From: Notamacropus eugenii
Lineage: Eukaryota; Chordata; Mammalia; Diprotodontia; Macropodidae
Direction: 5' to 3'
NCBI RefSeq assembly: GCF_028372415.1
Contig: NC_092879.1
Coordinates: 97,841,067 to 97,905,066, forward strand
DNA length: 64,000 bases
Below the pieces are notes generated by a model. That model saw only the letters and a program-made list of their open reading frames with translations. It was not told where the DNA came from and searched no databases. Shown piece after piece: positions 30,044 through 38,466 of this stretch; positions within the stretch are counted from its first letter, which is position 1, and each line of letters begins with the position of its first letter. A program made the position numbers and the translations under genes.

Positions 30044-33000
30044 GTGTGTGTGTGTGTGTGTATGTGTGTGTGTGTGGATGCCTGCGCTGGAGGTATGGGG
30101 GAGGTGGGTTGGCGGGAGGAGTGTTGAGGTAAGGCCTAATACTCTTTGTACTTTTCTGGGTTCTCGGGAGTGTAGCCTGCCGTTGACAATGAGCGTCAAG
30201 GAATCACTGAGCAGGGTCTGGTGAGGGGCCATGCCTACTCAGTAACTGACATTCGCAAGCTGCGCATTGGAGGACGACTCCTGGCTTACTTCAAGTCTGA
30301 AAAGCTGTTCATGATCCGGATGAGGAACCCATGGGGAAAGCGGGAGTGGAATGGGCCTTGGAGTGACAGGTGAGCCGTCTACCCCGGACTCTCTGCCCTA
30401 GGCCTTGTTTGACCTTGAGGAGGCTGCAGAGAATCACAATTGCTCTCATTTCTCCACCATTTTCCAAATTACAAAGCGCACTCCTCACAACACTGGGAGG
30501 ACATAACTGTGCCAGTATTATAGCCACACTAGTAAAATAACTGGGACCTGAAGCCACGTCTCCTCACTCCAGTGCCCTCTGTGCCGGACTCTGGTTCCTG
30601 CTTCCTCACCCTCTCAAGCTTGCCCATGAAGTGCCCAAGTCTCATCATTTTTGTCCCTGATGACTATGGGCTGAACCCCTCCTAGGCCCAGGGTCAGTGC
30701 CCTTTGTGGGACCCAAATGTCAAAGGGACAAGGGGATCACAGAGATTCGGTCCAGCTCTGAAAACTCACGTTCCATGTTTAGGGAACTTATCAGGTCCAG
30801 CATCTATGCCCCAAGGCCCCTTCTGACTCTGATGTTCTATGTCTTAAGTTGGTGAGAAATATATCAGGCTTTCCTGGGGATGAGGTCCGTCCCCTCTGCC
30901 ATGGCTGATGGCAGCCTTAACCACGGGTCGAATCCCTCCCTTCTCCGTCCTTTAGCTCCGAGGAATGGCAAGGAGTGACTGCAGTGGAGAAAAAGAACAT
31001 GGGACTCAACGTGACAGACGATGGAGAGTTCTGGTGAGGAATGGGGCCTGATTGCTCAGTGGGTAGAGCTCTGGACCTGGATTCAAGAAGCACTGAGTTT
31101 AAATTCAACCTCAGACTCACCAGCTGTGTCACCTGCCTGCCTCCTGTCTCCCCTCACTCCAGTCTATCCTCCATTCAACCAGCAAAGTGATTTTTCTATT
31201 CAGGTCACTCTTCTACTCGATAAACTCCAGTGGCTCCCTATTGTTTCCAGGAGCAGATACAAAATGCTCTGTTTGGCATTTGTAACCTGACCTCTTCCGA
31301 CCTTTCCCTCCTTGATACAATCCAGCTACATCAACGTGTTCCTTGCAGTCCATTTCCAGTCTGCACACCTTTGCACTGGTTGTGTCCCAGGCCTGAACGG
31401 TTCTCCCTCCTCACCTTATTTTCCTTGGCTTCCTTCAAGTGTCAGTTCAAATCCTGCCTTGCCAGTGTTCCCGCTGCTGGGGCCTTCCTCATGGAGATTA
31501 CCTTCCATCAGTTTTTTTCTATATCTTGTATACGTCCAGTTGTTTGCGTGTTGCTTTCCCCATTGGGCTGTGAACTCCTTGAAATAGAAACTGACTTTGC
31601 CTTTGCTTTTATCCTCAGTGCCTGCCACATAGTAGGTATTTGAGAAGTGCCCATCGAATGGCTGGCTCACTGAGGTAGATGTATTTTTATTCCAGCTTTC
31701 GAGATGAAGGGTAAATGACTTGCCCAGGATGACATGGCTGCGGAATATCTGAGGAGCAGCTGGAACTCAGGCCTTTCTAACTGCAGGCCCAGCCTCTGGT
31801 CTCTAGCCTCCATTTAGAGATGGATGATTTTGACTTGAAATAGTATTTTATTTTTTCCTAGCCTACGTTTATATTGAGCTTTCAAGTTGGTAAAGCACCT
31901 TCGAGACATTCCCTCTCTTGATCTTGCAACAATACTGTGTGCCAGACGGAGTGATTTGCCAATGGTCACATGACTAGTAGGACCTATACCTGCTCAGAAG
32001 GGCAGCCTTTGGATTGAGTCCCAGTTTGACAGAACGAATCCTTTTCTGAAGGGGATTTGTCCTGGGAAGTTTGGATTCAGTCAAAGGGCCACCCTTGAAG
32101 ACTTAGAGGCCCACATGTGGCCTGGAGGCTGCAGGTTCCCCACCCCTGTCCTAAACTATCTCTAAGGTCCCTCCCAGTCCTGAATCCTCTGATGCTTTGA
32201 TTTTTGGCTTTCCCCCTTAGGATGGCCTTTGATGACTGGTGTAAAAACTTCACTGACGTGGACATCTGCCGCAATCTGAACACCTCCATCTTCAGCATCC
32301 ACAAGACCTGGGAGAAGGCCTCAGTGCGTGGAGCTTGGCAGCATGACGAGGACCCTTTGATCAATCGGGCTGGAGGCTGCTTCAACAACCGAGCTACGTT
32401 CTTGCAGAACCCCCAGGTTGGAGCCCCTTGCCTTCCCGGGGAGCTGATCTCCCTCACCCCCCTCCAGAATCATGGCCCCCTCTCAGGCCTTCAGCCACTC
32501 TCACAGGCATTGTAGGTACACCTTTCCTCTTCTGCATGGCCCATAGTGGCCTTCCCTCCTTGTACCCTCTGCTCTCTGGTCTGCTTCAGGAAGCCTGGAA
32601 TGATCCCTGGCAACACTTCTAAGACTGGGCTAGCCACTGGGGGGCCTGGGCTCTTTCATGCCTGAAACTCCAGTGGCAAATGCAGGGTGGCTTTTCATTG
32701 GCTTTCCAGTGACCTGATGGAGTAAAGCTTCTTAAGTGGGGTGCCACTTTGCTTGGAGATATTCAAATTACTGTGGGAAAAGATCTGGGTAAGGGGAGGT
32801 CCCAGTAGACCACAAGTTCAATATGAGCCAATAGTCTGACCACAACAGCCAAAAAACCAATGTGATCTAAGCTACATTGTAAGAGGCAGGATGTCCAGAA
32901 GGGGGAAGCAGCAGGCCCATCATCCTCTGACCAAGGAGGTGCTTGAAGTGCTATGTTCCATTTTGAGGAAGCTCACTATCGAGGTGGAACAGAGTCAGTG

Positions 33001-36000
33001 GACAGGGAGGGGACCAAAGACCAGGCCACGGGGGGGGGGGGTCATTGAAGGGAAGGCTCAGCGGGCCAGGTTAGTTCTGGCCAAGTATTTGAAGGGCCAG
33101 CCAATGGAAGAAGGATTGAGCCCAGGGGAGAGAACCAGGCGTAGCCATGGGAGGAGGGGAGGAAAGCCAATGAAAAACAGTTGAGTGGCCTGCATGAAGG
33201 AGCGAGCTCTCTGTCCATCCCCTAAGGTGGCCAGGCTGAGCTCCCCCTCTTTAAAATGGAGGCAGGGCAGGCATGGCCTGTTCCAAACTAGAAGGGCCTT
33301 TACTTCAATCCCTTCATTTTACAAAGAAGAAACTGAGGCCCAGGGAAGGAAAGTGGCTTTGCCCAAGTGACATAAAAGGAGCATGGAGGTGGGCCCTTCC
33401 CTGACTCCAGACTGCCTGTGTCCTTAGCAGCTGCACAAATATATGTAAGTAGGGACAGACACGGCTGACTAAGAAGGGCCTGTCCATGCTGGGATCAGCC
33501 CAGTGGACCCTTGGGAGTACAGCATGTCCACGAAGGCCCCTCTGCCTGCCCTCTCCTCCCCCGACACACACCAAAAGGAGAACAGAAGATGACCTGTCAA
33601 GATAGAGGCCAGGAGGCCCCTAAGCTCATGGGTGGGCCCAGGTCTTGGGGTCATCAAGGATCCAAAGAGCTGACGTTCAGAGGAGGAGGGAGACTCCCTC
33701 TGTTAAGCCCCAGCAGACCTTGTCAGGAGTGATGGGGGAAAGAAGCACTAGGAAGAACTTCCTCATGGGGATAGCTGGCCCCAAGTGGGAGAGGTTCCCC
33801 ATCCTGGGAGGTCCTTAAGCAGAGGCTGGATAGAGGAAAGGAGATTCTTGGGCATCCCATCAACTGTGAAATCCTGTGACTGGGTCTTTGTTAATGTGTT
33901 TATTGAGGTATGTGTGTAGTTGTGTGTATGTGAGTGTAGACTGCTAGTTTACCAGCAGGCAGGGTGGATGGGTGGAGGGGCAGGAGACAGGATACAAAAC
34001 AGAATGTCCTAGAAGAATGATCTAGGCCAGACATCCCCCCTCCCCTCCAACCTCCTGCTTGGTTTGTTTACAAACTGCCCCCGATCTTTTCCAGCATTTT
34101 TAAACTAGCCCGAGACTGTGACCCAGGGCTCTGGCTCCTCCGTCTTCCTTGAGCTTGACCCTTTTCTCCCTTTCTTTCCCCTAATAAGGAGCGCTAAAAT
34201 ATGCTCCTGCCTTGGCATTGTTTACCCACTTAACCTACTAATAACCAGCAGGCCTGTCTGCTTGTCCCCTGTCCAAGAACCATCTTCACTATTATTCTGG
34301 GGAGAAACCAAATGATTACATTTCAAGTTGGCTGTGGACCTTGGCAAAGGTCCTGTCCCTGTCTGAAGCTCAATGTTCCCCTTGGTGAAAAGAATGGTCT
34401 GAGTTGGATACTCTCTAAAGGAACTCCCAGTTCTGACGATCTTTGTTCTAAGGATTCAGACCTTTTCAGTACCCTCACATTCCTCTCTGTCAAACAAGGG
34501 GCTCCAACTAACTCATCTCTGAGATTCCTTCCAGCTAGAACATTCTTTGTTCAAAGAAATCTTCCTGTCTCTGGGACTCAACTTTCCTCTACCCCCATAA
34601 AATGTCATTGGCAACAAATGGAGAGGAGGGGCTATGGGTGGAGCTGTTTGTCCTTGGTTCTTGCAATCTATCCCTTCAGTACCAGGACTGCCCATTGGAA
34701 GCACTGGCCCCTGGGCTCCGGGGGCCATTGGGGTACTGGGGGTATAAGGCCTCTGGCTGTCTTTGCATATACATGGCATTTGCCTGGACCACAGTTAGGC
34801 TACCAGGCTCTCCAGGAGCACCATGCTAGGTTTTTCCAAAGAGAAATCAGGTTTCAACTGGTTCCATTTTCCAAGAAGTCCATACCTAGCAATGCAGGTG
34901 GTCTGAGCCAGTAACTCCTTCCTGGTTCTACGGATACTAACTGACACCCTCCCCCAATTTCTTGCCATGGCACAAGAGCACCCAGGCTCTAGCAGCTCCT
35001 TGCAAGCTAGAAAGGCCTTGAGTATAGGCCAAATGAAGGACTAGATGCCCGTTAGCCAAGAACCAGTCCGACTCAGTTTTGAGAGGTTCCTCACTAGACT
35101 ATCCGAAGGAGGACACTTTTTTTAGCCACTACAATTCTCAGAGACCATCTCCTAAGTCTGAAGTGCTGCCCCAGGATGAGAAGTTCACTGATTTCCTTGG
35201 TGTCCTGTGATCTCGGTCTGTTTTCCTGGGCCTGGAAGCCTGCAGCTCATGGGGGCTACAAGAGCAGAGAGAGGGAGTGTCCCAGGGTCTACGATGGGGA
35301 TTCCAAACAGAATGTTTTCAACAGCAAACTCACTCATGTTGAGAGCCTGCCTAGTCCAGAATGTCAGACTAAGAGGGACATTAGAGGATGTGTTGTCCAA
35401 ACTCTTCCTATGACAGAGGAGGAAACTGAGGCCTGGGGAGGGGAAAGAGATAATCATCACAAGTGACACTTCTCTGGGGTCTACTTTGTGCCCAACAATC
35501 CCTGTGGGATAAGTAGCGCCAATGGGGAGAGAAAGTGCCCAGCCCAGGGACACACGGTAAGGCAGATGAGGAGCCCCTACCTCTCCTGGCTCTCCATCCC
35601 AGACCCCCATCCCTGCACTGGGCCACTTTGGATTTGGCTCAGAAACCACTGACTAAGGTGCCTCTTGCTCATTCCCCTTAGTATGTCTTCAACATAAATA
35701 AGGAAGAAGACAAAGTCCTCATTTCCCTGCAGCAGCGTGACCAGCGCCCTCACCGGAAGGATGGCCGGGGAGACAACTACACCATTGGCTTCGAGATCTT
35801 CCGGGTAAGGGCAGGGGGACAGGCCCCTGGGACGGCCCCTGAACCAGTCTCTTGGCTGCTGTTCTTTTGGACCTGACAGGCTCTGTCCCTTCCACCAGGT
35901 GGAGCTGAATCGGGAATACCGCCTCCATCAGCTGCAGGTCCAGGAGAGGGTGGTGGGATCCACCTACATGGACTCCCGCACGGTGTTTCTGAGAACCATC

Positions 36001-38466
36001 CTGAAGAAGGGTCGCTATGTCATCATCCCCACCCTGTTCCAGCCTGGTGACATCAGCGAGTTCATCCTAAGGCTGTTCACCGATGTTCCCTCGGAGCTCA
36101 GGTCCTCTTCCAGAGGGATCCAAGATTGGAAAGGGGGGCCTTGGAGATCAATCCCCTTGTCCTCCAGGGGGAGAACCTAAGGCCCACGGCACTAAAGCCT
36201 CTTGCCTCGAGGTAGTCAGTAAGTGGGCAAAGCTAGGCTCCAAACCACAACCTGCCAACCATTTTCCAGAGGTTCGATGTGGGAGCTACAGGAGAGAAGA
36301 GAGCATGGGCCTCAGAACCAGTGGGCCCAGAAACCAAGGGGCCCAGAAACCAGGGGGCCCAGAAACCAGGGGGCCTCAGAACCAGTGGGCCCAGGAGCCA
36401 GGGGGCCAGGAGCCAGGGGGCCTCAGAACCAGTGGGCACAGGAGCCAAGGGGCCAGGAGCCAGGGGGCCCAGGAGCCAGGGGGCCCAGAAACCAGGGGGC
36501 CCAGAAACCAGGGGGCCCAGAAACCAGGGGGCCTCAGAACCAGTGGGCCCAGGAGCCAGGGGGCCAGGAGCCAGGGGCCCAAGAGCCAGGCGGCCCAGCC
36601 TGAGGCCCTCAGCTTCTTCCTCAGCAAAAGAGCAGGATTAGCTTCATTCAGAAGTTCCCTGGAGCTGTCACTCTATGAACTTGGGCCTCGCCAAGGCCAA
36701 CAAGCCAGTGAGTGGCTGGCCTTTAACCCGGCCTCTCATTCCCTTGTAGGGAGCTCACGCTGGACAAGCCCGAGCCCAAATGTAGGAGTTTCCTGTGCGG
36801 CTACCCTCAGCGAGTCACCCAGCTGACTGTTCACAGCGTGGAGGGGCTGGACCGACAGAACAGCTCTGGACGTACGGGTTGGGTCGGCAGGCTTAGAATT
36901 GGGGCAGGAGCAGGGCTGGGTCATTGGTACCAGGCCTCAACAGCAGGAAGGAGGGAGGAAGGAGTCCAGAGGGGTGAAGCATGTGGGCAGCATCAGAGAG
37001 GTAGCTGCACTAGCCTCCAAATGCCAGCTTTGCTGCTCAGTGATGGTGGGAGTTGACATTTGCTTGCAAAATACTTTCCAGACATCATTTATCTCATTTG
37101 AGTCTCACAAAAGCTACAAGATTATGCCCATTTCCTGGATGAGAAAACTGAGGGTCAAAGAGGTTTAATGATTTGAGTATGGTCTCATAGCTACTAAGTA
37201 TCAGAGGCAGAATTAGAATCCAAGTCTTCATATCTGCCTCCTATTTATGAACTGTGGGAACTTGGGTAAGTCAGAGCCTCAGTTCCCTCCTTTGTAAAAC
37301 AAGGGGGTTATCTTGACAATGTCTTCCAGCTCTGGCAGCCTAGGAATCAAGGGCCAGACTAGGGAGGGGAGGAAGCAGTTGGCATCAGAAGCCATGGGGT
37401 AGGTGGGTGGCTAAGATCCAGCTAAAGGCAGGACCCACTTTCAGGGGGCTGGGCTCTCTGCCCAGGGCTTTGCCTCAAGCCCTCTAGAGAAGCTGCCAAG
37501 AATTGTGGCTGGAGCTGCTGCTGGCCTGAGCTCCCTGGGGGCTGGGCACAATGGCCACCAGCAGCAGCTACCCACGTGCTGCCCAGGGGTGGCAGCTCAT
37601 TCCCTGCCAACAGCTCCCTCTGGCCAGCCTGCTGCCAGTGACTGGGTCAGCTTTGTTTTGGCTGGTGCCCAAGAATGGAAAGGCCTGGGGTCTCTGGAGG
37701 GCCCAGTGTATGTCTATGAGCGGTAGGAGGAAGCTGTGAGGAACCTTACAGTGTCAGAGTGAGAGCAAAATGGGCCTTAGGAGCATCCTTGCCTGACAGT
37801 CTGATGCTACACTAGAAGAAACAGGCCCAGAGCGCAAAAGGGCCCTGGTCAAAGTCACACAATGAGTTAATGGTGAAACCCAAATGTCAACTCCAACTCA
37901 AACCCAGGCCTTGTGGCCAGAGCTGTCATCAGGCCCCTGTGATGCCAGACCCCCATGATGCCAGGCCCCCATGATGCCAGGCCCCCAAAGCACACAGGTC
38001 ACACAAACTTTGTTTCAGGTGCCAACCCCTACCTCATCATCAAGTGTGGGAAGGAAATCGTCCGCTCCCCTGTCCAGAAGGAAACCTTTGACGCTGTTTT
38101 TGACATCCAGGCTATATTCTATCGCAAGAACCTCAAGGAGCCCATTGTGGTTCAGGTGAGAAGGGTAGCCAGAGGGCAGGGGGCTGCAGACAAGGTATCC
38201 CATCATGGCATACTCTGAGTGCCTCGTGACGAGGTGAGGCCCAAACACTAAGACCTCGCACACCTCCATCCTCACGTCTTCAGGTCTGGAACAAAAAGCT
38301 TCTGTGTGACCGATTCCTGGGACAAGTAACCCTTGTAGGCGAGCCAGGCGACTCCCGAGAGCTCAGGACCCTCCAGCTTCGAGATAAGGGTGCTCCAGAT
38401 GCCCCACCTGTGACCGGACACCTCAGTCTCAAGGTGGTGTCCACCGATGACCTCGTGGAGCTCTGA
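20809..38466 (+). CDS. CAPN6: Calpain-6 (CAPN6), complete, with intact catalytic triad
   Basis: A classical-type calpain of the CAPN5/6 (TRA-3) class: protease core PC1-PC2, C2-like domain (about 360-500) and C-terminal C2 domain (about 518-644), no EF hands. The 12 coding exons are 20809-20973, 27497-27628, 28184-28392, 28958-29150, 30176-30369, 30956-31033, 32221-32416, 35682-35804, 35899-36101, 36750-36871, 38019-38155 and 38284-38466. All phases agree and the product is 644 residues (human CAPN6 is 641). Orthology to CAPN6, not CAPN5, is shown by [34 protein letters not shown] and the DCX/PAK3 neighbours. Cys81 ([11 protein letters not shown]), His252 (VRGHAYSV) and Asn284 (RMRNPWG) are all present. 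Human CAPN6 has Lys81 and Leu286 and is considered non-proteolytic. This copy may be an active, Ca-dependent cysteine protease; that is inference. Confidence 0.97.
21300..21450 (+). repeat. MAR1-type SINE
   Basis: GAGGCAGTGTGGTAGAATGT head, CTCACTTTCCTCCTTTGTCA and GGGGTCTCTCCTAGCTTTCA. Confidence 0.8.
23150..23350 (-). repeat. MAR1-type SINE, 5' half
   Basis: GACTTGAACCCAGGCCTCCT, GAGTCCAAGGCTGACATTCC and AGTACACCGTGCCACC. Confidence 0.7.
23815..24000 (-). repeat. THER1/MIR3-like CORE-SINE
   Basis: TTATCTCATTTGACCCTCAC, AACAACCCTGGGAGGTAGTT, CATTTTACAGATGAGAAAAC and CTTGTCCAGGGTCACACAAC. It ends in (TGAA)n at 23996-24015. Confidence 0.8.
24735..24930 (-). repeat. MAR1-type SINE, near full length
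   Basis: GATCACAGAGTTAGACCTGA, CATTTTACAAATGAGGAAAC and GCTCTTTCCACTACACAACA. Confidence 0.9.
24965..25022 (+). repeat. LINE-2/MIR 3' tail fragment
   Basis: CAGTGCCTGGCACATGGTTA followed by GCACTTAATAAATGACCG. Confidence 0.7.
25115..25365 (+). repeat. Two MAR1-type SINE copies in tandem
   Basis: First copy: GATGACCCTGAGCAAGTTCC and GCCTTAGTTTCTTCCTCTAG. Second copy: CTCCGTTTCCCCATATACAA and GGGGCTGGACTCAAAGACCT. Confidence 0.75.
25697..25870. repeat. GT-rich microsatellite region
   Basis: A (GT)n core at about 25699-25729 followed by degenerate TGTATGTGTG and GTGAGTGTG units. Confidence 0.9.
26325..26440 (-). repeat. MAR1-type SINE
   Basis: GTCATTTAGCCCAGCCCTCT, CATTTTACAGATCAGGAATG and GAGGCCCAGAGAGAGAAAGG. 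Confidence 0.8.
27497..27628 (+). CDS. CAPN6: CAPN6 coding exon 2, with catalytic cysteine
   Basis: 44 codons from [18 protein letters not shown] to LQECLWKK. It contains [13 protein letters not shown], in which Cys81 is the calpain nucleophile and Trp82 is conserved. Human CAPN6 reads GHKPMVSAFS here. Acceptor TTCTTTCCAG; donor AAG|GTGATT; phase 0 on both sides. The frame and splice sites are clean, so the Cys codon (TGC at 27572-27574) is not a reading-frame artefact. Confidence 0.96.
28184..28392 (+). CDS. CAPN6: CAPN6 coding exon 3
   Basis: [20 protein letters not shown], then [24 protein letters not shown] and LLEKAYAK. The HFRFWHFG and LPTING segments are closer to CAPN6 than to CAPN5. 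Donor GCAAA|GTAAGC splits the last Lys codon. Confidence 0.96.
28958..29150 (+). CDS. CAPN6: CAPN6 coding exon 4
   Basis: [20 protein letters not shown], then [16 protein letters not shown] and ending [10 protein letters not shown]. Acceptor TGCTCCCAG; donor CCTG|GTACAT, which is moderate but leaves the correct phase 0 and the same linker length as human. Confidence 0.93.
29988..30076. repeat. (GT)n microsatellite
   Basis: About 40 GT dinucleotides with a few changes, ending about 100 bp before the CAPN6 exon 5 acceptor. Confidence 0.97.
30176..30369 (+). CDS. CAPN6: CAPN6 coding exon 5, with catalytic His and Asn
   Basis: It starts [19 protein letters not shown]. His252 lies in [12 protein letters not shown]. 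Asn284 and Trp286 lie in [11 protein letters not shown]. Human CAPN6 has RNPLG at this spot, so Trp286 is also retained here. Acceptor GGGAGTGTAG; donor ACAG|GTGAGC. Confidence 0.95.
30956..31033 (+). CDS. CAPN6: CAPN6 coding exon 6
   Basis: 78 nt: [26 protein letters not shown]. Acceptor CGTCCTTTAG; donor TTCTG|GTGAGG splits Trp. Confidence 0.95.
31036..31130 (+). repeat. tRNA-derived marsupial SINE fragment
   Basis: GATTGCTCAGTGGGTAGAGC, CTCTGGACCTGGATTCAAGA and CAGCTGTGTCACC. It begins directly after the exon 6 donor. Confidence 0.7.
31130..31660 (+). repeat. LINE-2 3' end
   Basis: CTCCAGTGGCTCCCTATTGT, CACACCTTTGCACTGGTTGT, GGCTTCCTTCAAGTGTCAGT, TTGGGCTGTGAACTCCTTGA and GTGCCTGCCACATAGTAGGT occur in the order of the L2 ORF2 end and 3' UTR. 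The open frames seen across it come from this element. Confidence 0.85.
32221..32416 (+). CDS. CAPN6: CAPN6 coding exon 7
   Basis: End of PC2 and start of the C2-like domain: [20 protein letters not shown], then [17 protein letters not shown] and [11 protein letters not shown]. Acceptor TTTCCCCCTTAG; donor CCCCAG|GTTGGA; phase 0. Confidence 0.95.
32840..33885 (+). repeat. CR1/L3-type LINE 3' region, split by a SINE
   Basis: GCAGGATGTCCAGAAGG, GTGCTATGTTCCATTTTGAG, CAAGTATTTGAAGGGCCAGC and GGAAGAAGGATTGAGCCC match the CR1/L3 3' coding end. AAGAACTTCCTCATGG and CCTTAAGCAGAGGCTGGATA at 33750-33830 match its 3' UTR. A minus-strand SINE (33270-33445) and a stretch I cannot assign lie between the parts. 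An old copy, well diverged. Confidence 0.7.
33270..33445 (-). repeat. MAR1-type SINE within the L3 copy
   Basis: CTTCATTTTACAAAGAAGAA, AACTGAGGCCCAGGGAAGG and GACTCCAGACTGCCTGTGTC. Confidence 0.8.
34310..34540 (+). repeat. Two MAR1-type SINE pieces
   Basis: GGACCTTGGCAAAGGTCCTG with AGCTCAATGTTCCCCTTGGT, then CACATTCCTCTCTGTCAAAC with GAGATTCCTTCCAGCTAGAA. Confidence 0.65.
35350..35560 (-). repeat. MAR1/MIR-type SINE
   Basis: GAATGTCAGACTAAGAGGGA, GACAGAGGAGGAAACTGAGG and GGGACACACGGTAAGGCAG. Confidence 0.65.
35682..35804 (+). CDS. CAPN6: CAPN6 coding exon 8
   Basis: 41 codons: [20 protein letters not shown], then [14 protein letters not shown], part of the C2-like domain. Acceptor ATTCCCCTTAG; donor CGG|GTAAGG. 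The following intron is only 94 bp. Confidence 0.95.
35899..36101 (+). CDS. CAPN6: CAPN6 coding exon 9
   Basis: [55 protein letters not shown]. The donor CTCAG|GTCCTC is weak, lacking A at +3 and AG at +4/+5. It is the only one that keeps the frame into RELTLDKP of the next exon. Confidence 0.92.
36312..36600. repeat. 16-bp G-rich minisatellite in a CAPN6 intron
   Basis: About 18 copies of units such as CCCAGAAACCAGGGGG (16 bp) and CCAGGAGCCAGGGGG (15 bp), some with CCTCAGAACCAGTGGG. All six frames are open through most of it because the unit has no stop; the resulting Pro/Gly-rich frames are not genes. Confidence 0.95.
36750..36871 (+). CDS. CAPN6: CAPN6 coding exon 10
   Basis: [20 protein letters not shown], then [20 protein letters not shown]: the link into the C-terminal C2 domain. 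Acceptor TCATTCCCTTGTAG; donor GGAC|GTACGG. Confidence 0.94.
37040..37340. repeat. THER1/MIR-like SINEs, minus then plus
   Basis: GTTGACATTTGCTTGCAAAA, TTTATCTCATTTGAGTCTCA and GAGAAAACTGAGGGTCAAAG (minus), followed by AGCCTCAGTTCCCTCCTTTG (plus). Confidence 0.8.
37740..37920 (-). repeat. MAR1/MIR-type SINE
   Basis: AGAAGAAACAGGCCCAGAGC, GGTCAAAGTCACACAATGAG and ACTCAAACCCAGGCCTTGTG. Confidence 0.65.
37939..37986. repeat. 16-17 bp tandem repeat before CAPN6 exon 11
   Basis: GATGCCAGACCCCCAT, GATGCCAGGCCCCCAT and GATGCCAGGCCCCCAA in succession, ending about 32 bp before the exon 11 acceptor. Confidence 0.95.
38019..38155 (+). CDS. CAPN6: CAPN6 coding exon 11
   Basis: [20 protein letters not shown], then [20 protein letters not shown], in the C2 domain. 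KCGKE.VRSPVQK is shared with human CAPN6. Acceptor CTTTGTTTCAG; donor CAG|GTGAGA. Confidence 0.96.
38284..38466 (+). CDS. CAPN6: CAPN6 terminal coding exon
   Basis: 60 codons: [20 protein letters not shown], ending [15 protein letters not shown] and TGA. Human CAPN6 ends SSDDLTEL; CAPN5 ends SSTSLMAV, which argues for CAPN6. Acceptor CACGTCTTCAG. Confidence 0.96.
   Translation, partial: VWNKKLLCDRFLGQVTLVGEPGDSRELRTLQLRDKGAPDAPPVTGHLSLKVVSTDDLVEL

Noticed and set aside
31230-31643. 137-codon plus-strand frame.
   Set aside because: It overlaps the 3' end of a LINE-2 copy within a CAPN6 intron and has no other support.
34312-34914. 200-codon plus-strand frame in a CAPN6 intron.
   Set aside because: It begins in SINE sequence, has no recognisable domain and is out of context with the flanking exons.
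36083-36826. Long plus-strand open frame of about 247 codons with Gly/Pro/Gln repeats.
   Set aside because: It runs through the 16-bp minisatellite, whose unit lacks stops in every frame, and lies across a CAPN6 intron.
20809-38466. Assignment of the calpain to CAPN5, which also has an intact Cys81 and lies near PAK1 and OMP in human.
   Set aside because: The C-terminus (STDDLVEL), [18 protein letters not shown] and KCGKE..RSPVQK fit CAPN6. The neighbours are DCX and PAK3, and no OMP-like exon is present.
20809-38466. Processed or decayed pseudogene status for CAPN6.
   Set aside because: Eleven introns are kept, all splice sites are GT-AG, and all phases close to one 644-residue frame without stops.
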